A DNA stretch of 48,354 bases from Burkholderiales bacterium (lineage in GTDB: Bacteria; Pseudomonadota; Gammaproteobacteria; Burkholderiales; Burkholderiaceae_C), in assembly GCA_018969975.1 (NCBI GenBank), contig JAGWXI010000009.1, forward strand, positions 1 to 48,354. Direction: 5' to 3'. The translations under genes were made by a program, and so were the position numbers. Below, one piece after another: positions 42,178 through 48,354 of the stretch; position 1 is the first letter of the stretch; every line of letters begins with the position of its first letter. The notes beneath the pieces were generated by a model. The model did not search any database. It was not told the DNA's origin and saw nothing but the letters and a program-made list of their open reading frames with translations.

Positions 42178-43022
42178 CCATGCAGAGCATGCATAGGCAC
42201 TGGCGTAAAACCATGGTTCAACGGTCCGTGGCCGTGGCCCGTGGTGATGTCTGCTCCGTGCGCAATCGCTTGCACAATAAATTGGCGTGCGCAGTGCACG
42301 GCCTCAGACAAGCCCATGCCCAAAGCCAAATAAGCTGCAATCGCAGACGACAAAGTGCATCCCGTTCCATGCACATTGTTGCTATGGATGCGACGCGAAG
42401 ACAAACGCTCAGAGGGCATATTGGGCTGTACCAGCAAATCCATCACATCGTCGCCAGGCAAGTGCCCTCCTTTGAGCAAGACAGCGTGCGCACCCATCGC
42501 CAGCAAATCTTGTCCTGCAGACTCCAGGACACTGGCGTCCGATATATCTCGGCCCAACAACAAAACAGCTTCATCCAAGTTTGGCGTGATGAGTGCTGCG
42601 CGAGGAAACAACTCGCGCACCAAGACTTGCACCGTTTCACTGGCAATCAAGCGGTCTCCACTGGTAGCCACCATCACGGGATCCAACACCACGTTTTTCA
42701 ATTGGTAGTGGTCGATGGCCCATGCCACTACATCGACAATTTCTGGGGCATGCAACATGCCTATCTTGATGGCGTCAACGCCAATGTCGTCCATTACAGA
42801 TTGAATTTGCGCTTTCAAGAATTCAGCTGGTATGCCGTGGATACCTTGCACACCTATCGTGTTTTGCGCGGTCAAAGCTGTGATGGCAGTCATGCCGTAG
42901 CAGCCCAAGGCAGCAAAGGTTTTCAAATCGGCTTGGATACCCGCTCCGCCACCGCTGTCAGAACCTGCAATGGTCAACACGCGGGCGTAGTGCTTAGAGG
43001 AATGAAGTTGCTTGTTAGTCAT
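42174..43022 (-). CDS. thiD: Hydroxymethylpyrimidine/phosphomethylpyrimidine kinase
   Basis: A 282-residue ribokinase-fold enzyme that phosphorylates HMP and HMP-P for coupling to the thiazole. The conserved GSDSGGGAGIQADLKTFAALG is near residues 20-40, VLDPVMVATSGDRL is in the middle, and the anion-hole motif NNVHGTGCTLSSA lies near the C terminus. The frame extends to a GTG at 43052; the ATG at 43022 gives the family length. It is on the opposite strand to both neighbours, divergent from thiO with 53 bases between. This is unusual because the other thi genes are arranged on the plus strand. Confidence 0.95.
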   Translation of the reverse strand: MTNKQLHSSKHYARVLTIAGSDSGGGAGIQADLKTFAALGCYGMTAITALTAQNTIGVQGIHGIPAEFLKAQIQSVMDDIGVDAIKIGMLHAPEIVDVVAWAIDHYQLKNVVLDPVMVATSGDRLIASETVQVLVRELFPRAALITPNLDEAVLLLGRDISDASVLESAGQDLLAMGAHAVLLKGGHLPGDDVMDLLVQPNMPSERLSSRRIHSNNVHGTGCTLSSAIAAYLALGMGLSEAVHCARQFIVQAIAHGADITTGHGHGPLNHGFTPVPMHALHG

Positions 43023-43024
43023 AC

Positions 43025-43041
43025 GCGCAATTATGCGCAAT
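43025..43041. repeat. GCGCAAT direct repeat between thiD and thiO
   Basis: GCGCAAT occurs twice, at 43025-43031 and 43035-43041, spaced 10 bases from start to start (one helical turn). The pair sits in the 53-base gap between the divergent thiD and thiO starts, within the thiD 5' leader. It could be a regulatory site; no TPP riboswitch fits in this gap. Evidence is weak. Confidence 0.35.
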
Positions 43042-43075
43042 GCTTGGCTCACTCTTTGAATAGGCCGCTTTTTTA

Positions 43076-44161
43076 ATGATTGCCAACTGCCATAGCGTTG
43101 TTTTAGGTGCAGGTTTGATGGGTCGATTACTTGCCCATAGCCTAGCTCGCCTAGGGCATCGTGTGGACATTTATGAAGCGCAAGGATCAGATGCGCAAGG
43201 TGCTGCTGCGCGCGTGGCCGCCGCTATGTTGGCACCACTTGCAGAGTCTGCGATTACTGAATTGCCAGTCGTGCAGATGGGGCAACATGCGCTCAAACGT
43301 TGGCCCGAACTATTGAAAGAATTACAGCAATCAGTTTTCTTTCAACAAAACGGCACCCTGATTGTTTGGCATCGCCAAGATGCTCCTGAAGCCCAACGAT
43401 TCGCGCAAGTGCTCACTCGTACACAAACCCAATTGCCTAGCTTGCCTGCATTACAGCCGCTTGGAAATACTGCGATCGCAGAAATGGAACCTGCATTGCA
43501 AGGACGGTTTCACAATGCTCTCTTCCTACCCGAGGAAGGGCAATTGGACAATCGTCAACTCCTCACTGGATTACTCGATAGCCTCCAAAAGCAAGGCGTC
43601 GGGCTGCATTGGAATAATGCCAAAGCACCTGATGATTTCTCCCCAGGTGCAACAGGAGAACCTGACTGGGTTTTTGATTGCCGAGGCCTAGGCGCTAGAC
43701 AAGATTGGCAGGCTCTGAGAGGTGTTCGTGGCGAAGTCATTCGTTTACATGCTCCCGAAGTCACCTTACAGCGGCCAACGCGCTTGATTCATCCGCGCTA
43801 CCCCATCTACATAGCGCCTAAGCCAGACAAGGTATTTGTAATCGGTGCCACAGAAATCGAAACAGAAGACCTGTCCCCTGCGAGTGTGCGATCCACTCTG
43901 GAATTACTTAGTGCTGCTTACACAGTACACAGCGGTTTTGCTGAAGCGCGTATCTTAGAAATCAGCACACAAGCTAGGCCCACGTTGGTAAATAATCTGC
44001 CCGGCATTCGCCAACTTGGCGAGCGCTCATTACAGATCAATGGTTTATACAGGCATGGATTTTTAATTGCGCCTGCCATGCTTGATATTGTTTTGGAGTG
44101 GGTGCAGTCGCGCAAAACAACTCTTGCCAATCATTTTGCTTTGAAATTTGAACATGTCTGA
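43076..44161 (+). CDS. thiO: Glycine oxidase ThiO
   Basis: A 361-residue DAO-fold flavoprotein. Its FAD motif is VLGAGLMGRLLAHSLARLGHRVDIYEA near the N terminus, and the C-terminal segment RPTLVNNLPGIRQLG...YRHGFLIAP is typical of ThiO. It oxidises glycine to iminoacetate, used by ThiG to build the thiazole. Its position with thiS and thiG supports the assignment over other amino acid oxidases. The start is the ATG at 43076. Its stop overlaps the thiS start region by 8 bases. Confidence 0.93.
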   Translation: MIANCHSVVLGAGLMGRLLAHSLARLGHRVDIYEAQGSDAQGAAARVAAAMLAPLAESAITELPVVQMGQHALKRWPELLKELQQSVFFQQNGTLIVWHRQDAPEAQRFAQVLTRTQTQLPSLPALQPLGNTAIAEMEPALQGRFHNALFLPEEGQLDNRQLLTGLLDSLQKQGVGLHWNNAKAPDDFSPGATGEPDWVFDCRGLGARQDWQALRGVRGEVIRLHAPEVTLQRPTRLIHPRYPIYIAPKPDKVFVIGATEIETEDLSPASVRSTLELLSAAYTVHSGFAEARILEISTQARPTLVNNLPGIRQLGERSLQINGLYRHGFLIAPAMLDIVLEWVQSRKTTLANHFALKFEHV

Positions 44162-44369
44162 GACAAACACCATTACCGTGCTTATCAACCAAGCACCTTT
44201 CAAACTGCCACCCAACGCTACTTTGCAAGATGCGGTGCAATGCATTGGTATCGAGCCGCCCTTTGCTGCTGCAATTAATCTTCAGTTTGTTCCGAAATCG
44301 CAATATGCCAGCCATGTATTGCAAACCAACGACCAAATTGAACTCATATCTCCCATCACGGGCGGTTAA
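44154..44369 (+). CDS. thiS: Sulfur carrier protein ThiS
   Basis: A 71-residue ubiquitin-like sulfur carrier ending in the required Gly-Gly (ITGG). The C terminus receives sulfur as a thiocarboxylate and delivers it to ThiG for thiazole synthesis. The frame opens at TTG 44148; the ATG at 44154 is chosen. Its stop overlaps the thiG ATG by one base (TAATG). The activating enzyme ThiF and the sulfur-relay proteins are not in this window. Confidence 0.94.
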   Translation: MSETNTITVLINQAPFKLPPNATLQDAVQCIGIEPPFAAAINLQFVPKSQYASHVLQTNDQIELISPITGG

Positions 44370-45181
44370 TGCTTATGGAATCATCTATGCCTACCTCTTC
44401 ACCTCTCACGTTGTATGGCGAGACTTTTTCTAGCCGTTTGCTTTTAGGCACTTCGCGCTACCCTTCCCCTAGTGTGTTGCTAGCTGCTATTGCGCGTGCA
44501 CAACCGGCGATGCTGACTGCGTCTCTAAGACGTCAAACGGGTTCTGGCGGAGAAGCTTCGCAAAGCTTTTGGAATCTACTTCGCGAAGCAAAGGTGCCAG
44601 TACTTCCCAACACGGCGGGCTGTCATAGCATGCAAGAAGCCATAACAACGGCTGAAATGGCAAGAGAAGTTTTCAATACCAACTGGATCAAACTCGAGTT
44701 GATCGGAGACGATTACACCTTGCAACCAGATACCCTGAATTTGCCTGAAGCTGCCAGTCGACTCATCCAAGCAGGGTTCAAAGTGCTTCCCTATTGCACC
44801 GAAGATTTGGTGCTATGCCAACGCTTGGTCGATGTGGGTTGCCAAGCCGTCATGCCTTGGGCTGCACCGATTGGCACTGGCAAAGGGCCGGTAAATCCCA
44901 CGGCATTGCGCACACTCAGAGAGCGCCTGGATGTGCCTTTGATCGTAGATGCAGGTTTAGGTTTGCCCTCACACGCCTGTCAAGTGATGGAATGGGGTTA
45001 TGACGCCGTGTTACTCAATACCGCTGTAGCTTTGGCACAAGACCCTGTCGCTATGGCTGGCGCATTCGCTGACGCTGTTGACGCAGGACACCATGCATTT
45101 TTAGCTGGCGCTATGCAAGCGCAAGATGCGGCCCAGCCCAGCACTCCTGTTTTAGGAACCCCTTTCTGGCACCACACATGA
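44369..45181 (+). CDS. thiG: Thiazole synthase ThiG
   Basis: A 270-residue TIM barrel that condenses deoxyxylulose phosphate, iminoacetate and ThiS thiocarboxylate to the thiazole phosphate. Conserved segments are SRLLLGTSRYPS (22-33), the Schiff-base region NWIKLELIGDD with K108, MPWAAPIGTGKG and VDAGLGLPSHA. The first 12 residues vary in the family; the ATG at 44369 gives the maximal overlap with thiS and is plausible, with an internal ATG at 44387 as an alternative. The stop overlaps the thiE start by four bases. Confidence 0.96.
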   Translation: MLMESSMPTSSPLTLYGETFSSRLLLGTSRYPSPSVLLAAIARAQPAMLTASLRRQTGSGGEASQSFWNLLREAKVPVLPNTAGCHSMQEAITTAEMAREVFNTNWIKLELIGDDYTLQPDTLNLPEAASRLIQAGFKVLPYCTEDLVLCQRLVDVGCQAVMPWAAPIGTGKGPVNPTALRTLRERLDVPLIVDAGLGLPSHACQVMEWGYDAVLLNTAVALAQDPVAMAGAFADAVDAGHHAFLAGAMQAQDAAQPSTPVLGTPFWHHT

Positions 45182-46110
45182 ACACCACAAGCTTGCACCA
45201 TTCAGTATTCGAAATTGCACACGCCATAGCAGACCGTTACGCCCATTTAAAAGTCGGGGAGGATCTCAGCTATGCAAAGTGCTTGGCCGATGCGACAGCC
45301 ACTCCCAGCTTTGCAGAACTTTCACTGCATATGCAAGGCATCAAGTTAGGTTGCCGCTTGTTGGGTTTTGTGGAACATGATGCGCAGTGCATCATGCTTG
45401 CATGGCAATCGCAAACGCAACGATTAGGTAGTTTTGATATCTCGGTATGGCCATCGAACCCAAGTGACTTTGGAATGAGCTCTTTTCCCAGAAAGAATGC
45501 TTTTGCACCATGCCCCAATCAATTAGGTTTGTATGCGGTGTTACCAGACGCACAATGGGTTTATCGCATGGCGCAAGCGGGCGTACCCACCGTTCAGTTG
45601 CGATTTAAATCAGACGACAAAGCTGCAATAGCAAAAGAAGTAGCTGCAGCCGTTACAGCAGTGCAAGGCACAAACTCATTGTTATTCATCAACGACCATT
45701 GGCAAGAAGCCATAGCTGCAGGTGCTTATGGCGTTCACCTCGGACAAGAGGATATGCAAGAAGCCTCTTTAGAAAAAATCCGAACTGCTGGGCTGCGATT
45801 AGGTTTAAGTACCCATGGGTATGCAGAAATGCTCTTGGCTGACCGCCATTCGCCCAGTTATATGGCCTTAGGAGCAGTCTTTCCAACCACCCTCAAACGC
45901 ATGGTAACTGCGCCCCAAGGGCTTGGAAGATTAGAGCGCTATGCCCAACTCATGAAGGCTTACCCGCTGGTCGCAATTGGCGGAATTGACCTAGAGCAAT
46001 TGCCCGCTGTTGTAAAAACAGGGGTGGGTTCTGTTGCGGTTGTGAGGGCCATCATTGCATCAGAATCGCCAGAGGCAACCGCTCAGGCGTTCCTGCTTAA
46101 TCTGCTTTGA
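45178..46110 (+). CDS. thiE: Thiamine-phosphate synthase with an N-terminal extension
   Basis: A 310-residue protein. The C-terminal 195 residues (from about 116, GLYAVLPD) are the ThiE barrel, which joins HMP-PP and thiazole phosphate: VPTVQLRFK, FINDHWQEAIAAGAYGVHLGQEDM, LGLSTHGYAE, ALGAVFPTTLK and GVGSVAVVRAI are recognisable. The first 115 residues are an extension absent from ordinary ThiE (about 210 residues), with no family recognised with confidence. Some burkholderial ThiE proteins, as I recall, also carry an N-terminal extension. The start overlaps the thiG stop (ATGA). The end overlaps the convergent Bug gene by 14 bases. Confidence 0.9.
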   Translation: MNTTSLHHSVFEIAHAIADRYAHLKVGEDLSYAKCLADATATPSFAELSLHMQGIKLGCRLLGFVEHDAQCIMLAWQSQTQRLGSFDISVWPSNPSDFGMSSFPRKNAFAPCPNQLGLYAVLPDAQWVYRMAQAGVPTVQLRFKSDDKAAIAKEVAAAVTAVQGTNSLLFINDHWQEAIAAGAYGVHLGQEDMQEASLEKIRTAGLRLGLSTHGYAEMLLADRHSPSYMALGAVFPTTLKRMVTAPQGLGRLERYAQLMKAYPLVAIGGIDLEQLPAVVKTGVGSVAVVRAIIASESPEATAQAFLLNLL

Positions 46111-47050
46111 TGTTGCGGGTTTCGATCAGTTTTTTCCACCGTGAAAATTCTGCTGCTTGGTAGGCGGTGAATTGTTCTGGCGTGTTGGCCACAATTTCAA
46201 AACCAAGATCTAGAAGTTTGGGTTTAACTTGCGGGTCGTTTAGGCTAGAAACAATAGCTGCGTGAATCTTAGATTTAATGTCGGAAGGCAAGCCCTTAGG
46301 AGCGGCAACAGCTTGCCACGAATAGACATTTGCATCTTTTATACCCAACTCCTCCAAAGACGCAACATTTGGAAGTAAGGGCGATCGCTTAGCACTGGTT
46401 ATAGCAAGTGCACGTAATTTACCCGCCAAAATTTGTGGCATGGCTGTATTGACATTCATGAAAGACGAATCCACCTGACTTCCCAACAAATCTGTCATGA
46501 CGGGTCCACCTCCTTTGTAAGGAACGTGAATACCAGTGGTACCTGTTTGCAACCAAAATAATTCTGCAGTGAGATGATCGCTACTTCCATTTCCTGAAGA
46601 TGCAAATGTCATTTTTTCAGGATTAGCCTTTAAAAAACTAATGACTTGGGCCATTGTTTTGTGGGGTGAATTAGCAGGAACCACCAACACATTTGGCGCT
46701 TGAACAGCGATCGAGATGTAGTCAAAATCTTTAAGTGCGTCGTAGGAAACTTTTTGTAGCAAATGCGGCGCTATCACAAACGGGCCTAATGAAGAAACAA
46801 ATAATGTATGTCCGTCTGGTGCAGCTTTGGCAACAAGACCAGCACCAATAGTTCCAGTAGCACCTGCTTTGTTTTCTGTAATAAAGTTGCCGCCTAATTT
46901 TTCTTGCAGTTTTGGCGCCAAAGTTCTTGCAATTAAATCGGTCGAACCACCTGGTGGAAAAGGAACAATGATAGTAACGGGTTTGTCTGGCCAAGCCCAC
47001 GAAGTGGTTGCACACAAAAATGTCATAAAAGACACAAGCAATTTTTTCAT
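46097..47050 (-). CDS. Bug/TctC family periplasmic solute-binding protein
   Basis: A 317-residue secreted binding protein with signal peptide MKKLLVSFMTFLCATTSWAWP (cleavage near residue 19). The Bug motif is VTIIVPFPPGGSTDLIARTLAPKL, and the pocket part is GATGTIGAGLVAKAAPDGHTLF. A GGAG ribosome site lies 7 bases before the ATG. There is no TctA or TctB adjacent, which is common for orphan Bug proteins in Burkholderiales. It is convergent with thiE; a link to thiamin uptake is possible but not shown. Confidence 0.9.
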   Translation of the reverse strand: MKKLLVSFMTFLCATTSWAWPDKPVTIIVPFPPGGSTDLIARTLAPKLQEKLGGNFITENKAGATGTIGAGLVAKAAPDGHTLFVSSLGPFVIAPHLLQKVSYDALKDFDYISIAVQAPNVLVVPANSPHKTMAQVISFLKANPEKMTFASSGNGSSDHLTAELFWLQTGTTGIHVPYKGGGPVMTDLLGSQVDSSFMNVNTAMPQILAGKLRALAITSAKRSPLLPNVASLEELGIKDANVYSWQAVAAPKGLPSDIKSKIHAAIVSSLNDPQVKPKLLDLGFEIVANTPEQFTAYQAAEFSRWKKLIETRNIKAD

Positions 47051-47188
47051 GAAATTTCTCCAAGATTTGAAATGCGATTATGAACAAATTGAGAACTAGG
47101 GTTATCCTTGATGAGGCATTTTTATTCTTATACCGGAATATGATTTAAAGTTAAGCAGCTAATTTTTTACACACAAAAGGATTGAACT

Positions 47189-47545
47189 ATGCTTAAAAAA
47201 ATCATGTTCTTATTTTTAACTGCTGCGGCATTGACTGCATTTGCTGCTGACCCGACAGTTAAAAAATCAGACAGTGGAATTTGTCATGACGCCAGCAGTA
47301 GTTCCTACGGAAACACTAAGAAATTTACGCCATTCAACACAATAGATGAATGCGTCAAAAGTGGCGGCAAATTGCCCGCAGGCGCGAAGGCACCAGCTGC
47401 TGCAGCTGCTGATCCTGTTAAAAAATCTGATTCAGGAATTTGCCACGATAAAACTAGCCCGCACTACGAAAAAACAAAAAACTTCACGCCATTTAGTTCA
47501 ATGGATGAATGTATCAAAAGCGGCGGCAAACCACCTAAAAAGTAA
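47189..47545 (+). CDS. Small secreted protein with two cysteine-containing repeats
   Basis: A 118-residue protein, not identified with confidence. Signal peptide MLKKIMFLFLTAAALTAFA is followed by two near-identical modules (about 21-63 and 75-116) joined by an Ala-rich linker. Each module has the pattern KKSDSGICHD, YxxTKxFTPF, DECxKSGGKxP; its two Cys are 23 apart (C32-C55 and C85-C108), suggesting one disulfide per module. Similar short ICHD..FTPF..C modules are, as I recall, found attached to bacterial secreted nucleases; the role here is unknown. A plausible ribosome site AAAGGA precedes the ATG. It stands alone between divergent/convergent neighbours. Confidence 0.75.
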   Translation: MLKKIMFLFLTAAALTAFAADPTVKKSDSGICHDASSSSYGNTKKFTPFNTIDECVKSGGKLPAGAKAPAAAAADPVKKSDSGICHDKTSPHYEKTKNFTPFSSMDECIKSGGKPPKK

Positions 47546-47570
47546 ATTCGTCACAAATCACGATGAACTC

Positions 47571-47591
47571 TCATTGCTTCAAAAGCAATGA
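47571..47591. repeat. Hairpin between convergent genes
   Basis: TCATTGCTT (47571-47579), loop CAA, AAGCAATGA (47583-47591): a perfect 9-base stem. It lies 25 bases after the secreted-repeat gene and overlaps the 3' end of the AraC-like gene. It could terminate both transcripts, although no run of T follows on either strand. Confidence 0.45.
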
Positions 47592-47846
47592 CTGATGCGC
47601 AAGGACAGAAATATTTTGGGGTCGCATAGACCGAAAGTCTTCTCTGCGCTTGCGAATCCACGTCATAGGCGTAGTTGATTTGTATTTCGCAAAAGAAGAT
47701 TGAATAGACAGGTGGTCAAGGCCAGAAGCCAGCATTAATTCAGACCAACCAATTTGCTCTTGTATATGGTCGTCAATCCAGACGCATAACTCGTCAAACT
47801 GTTCCTTATTGAAACCTTTTTGTAGATGGTTTTCAGGTGAGAGCAT
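47571..47846 (-). CDS. Short AraC-like helix-turn-helix protein
   Basis: A 91-residue protein. Residues about 17-68 match the first HTH of the AraC domain: ELCVWIDDHIQEQIGWSELMLASGLDHLSIQSSFAKYKSTTPMTWIRKRRE, which ends where a full AraC domain would go on to strengthen the second helix. There is no sensor domain and no complete second HTH. The ATG at 47846 has AAGGGA six bases upstream; the open frame reaches 48032, but the upstream part is hydrophobic and unlike AraC. It may be a genuine mini-regulator (short AraC proteins exist in Burkholderiales, as I recall) or a decayed gene. DNA-binding function is inferred from the fold only. Confidence 0.55.
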   Translation of the reverse strand: MLSPENHLQKGFNKEQFDELCVWIDDHIQEQIGWSELMLASGLDHLSIQSSFAKYKSTTPMTWIRKRREDFRSMRPQNISVLAHQSLLLKQ

Positions 47847-48135
47847 AAAAAATCCCTTTAACAAGGCGACGCACATTGAACTGAAGTTAACCATTTGATT
47901 AGACAAATTTATGCAAGAAGAATCCATACCAAATCTGAGAAATGACATTAGAAAAAGAGTAAGTGTTAACCCAACGTATTGGTTCTTTAGTACTATGTTT
48001 TTCCATCTTCTTGTTACAATTGAAGACAGCAAAATTTAACGAAATTGCCTTTTGCTACAATCACGATCAGTTGTTAATTGGATTGAAGGGTTTGCGCCTG
48101 TCAACTCCATTTTTTAACATCCCCACCGAATACAT
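47847..48135. other. Non-coding gap upstream of tRNA-Asn
   Basis: About 290 AT-rich bases between the mini-AraC gene and the tRNA. I see no gene with a supported start. TACAAT occurs twice (48015-48020 and 48056-48061), which could be -10 hexamers, but a matching -35 is not evident. The open frame on the minus strand up to 48032 could extend the AraC-like gene; this is not favoured. Confidence 0.4.
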
Positions 48136-48211
48136 TCCTCGATAGCTCAGTCGGTAGAGCACCGGACTGTTAATCCGTAGGTCCCTGGTTCGAGCCCAGG
48201 TCGAGGAGCCA
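48136..48211 (+). tRNA. tRNA-Asn (GTT)
   Basis: A 76-base cloverleaf. Acceptor arms TCCTCGA and TCGAGGA pair in full; the D arm is GCTC...GAGC; the anticodon loop CTGTTAA carries GTT; the T arm is CCTGG-TTCGAGC-CCAGG; and GCCA ends the gene, so CCA is encoded. The first pair of the anticodon stem (C opposite T) is a mismatch where other tRNA-Asn genes often have a G-T pair. Position 48136-48211 is read from the stem ends. Confidence 0.97.
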
Positions 48212-48272
48212 TAAAAAGCCGGTACAACCTGAAGACACTATTTACAGTTCGTACCGATCACATCGTTAACAA

Positions 48273-48299
48273 CTTGGGCCCAAATGGATTGGGTCCAGG
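48273..48299. repeat. Strong hairpin downstream of tRNA-Asn
   Basis: CTTGGGCCCAA (48273-48283) can pair with TTGGGTCCAGG (48289-48299) over 11 positions with G-T wobbles, loop ATGGA. An outer dyad CGGTAC (48220-48225)/GTACCG (48251-48256) lies just before. No T-run follows, so it is not a classic terminator. The function of this 143-base tail (48212-48354) is unknown; no reading frame is supported. Confidence 0.4.
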
Positions 48300-48354
48300 T
48301 TCGATACGGCAACTGTCCATGTCGAAGTAACCCAGATCGTATTGCATAAAGCTG

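Noticed and set aside
42180-43076. 298-codon plus-strand open frame opposite thiD
   Set aside because: Shadow of thiD; the translation is low-complexity in H, R and Q and has no motif, while the minus strand encodes a complete ThiD.
48136-48354. Prophage or island attachment site at tRNA-Asn
   Set aside because: No duplicated tRNA 3' end, integrase gene or other mobile-element gene is visible in the window.
1-48354. CRISPR array, insertion sequence or transposase
   Set aside because: No regularly spaced repeats, terminal inverted repeats flanking a transposase, or Cas/transposase-like products were seen.

Overview
The window looks like a chromosomal segment of a betaproteobacterium, probably Burkholderiales and perhaps a Comamonadaceae-like freshwater lineage. 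This is inferred from the gene content: Bug/TctC binding proteins with tripartite tricarboxylate transporters, a TAXI-type TRAP system, a cysI-DUF934-cysH-cysD-cysN sulfate block and an FdxA/ferredoxin reductase pair. No phage, IS element, CRISPR array or rRNA was seen. One tRNA (Asn) lies near the right end.

Layout. 1-8010 is housekeeping: hrpA (minus strand, cut by the window edge), argA, a thiol dioxygenase fused to four rhodanese domains, yggX, a stand-alone MnmC-type FAD oxidase and a chromate transporter. 8128-13248 is a tight assimilatory sulfate operon, followed by fdxA and a ferredoxin-NADP reductase (13327-14728). 14732-25308 is a catabolic region: an RraA/HMG-aldolase-like protein, a DapA-family lyase, a TAXI-TRAP transporter, an IlvD/Edd dehydratase, an MFS permease, a cupin, an OYE-like oxidoreductase and a small ferredoxin-fold protein. 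It suggests uptake and breakdown of a sugar acid or related organic acid. 25298-36094 is a second catabolic region: TctA/TctB/TctC, a sugar isomerase/epimerase, a DUF993 protein, a BMP-type ABC importer and a shikimate-dehydrogenase-like enzyme.

The most striking part is 36137-46110, devoted to thiamin. A clear TPP riboswitch (36137-36224) precedes a compact operon of a LuxE-like carboxylate-activating enzyme, a LuxC-like acyl reductase, a ThiXYZ-like ABC importer and a short-chain dehydrogenase. Immediately beyond are thiD (opposite strand) and thiO-thiS-thiG-thiE. LuxE plus LuxC turns a carboxylate into an aldehyde, and an SDR can turn an aldehyde into an alcohol. The arrangement therefore suggests an unrecognised salvage route in which an oxidised (carboxylated) thiamin precursor is imported and reduced to the alcohol, most simply a pyrimidine carboxylate to HMP, and then phosphorylated by ThiD. 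There is no luxAB luciferase and no luxD.

The right end (46097-48354) holds another Bug binding protein, a small secreted protein made of two near-identical cysteine-containing repeats, a short AraC-type HTH protein, tRNA-Asn and a structured but uncoded tail. Genes are densely packed: many stop/start overlaps (ATGA, TGATG) imply translational coupling, and no gene-free stretch exceeds about 300 bases.
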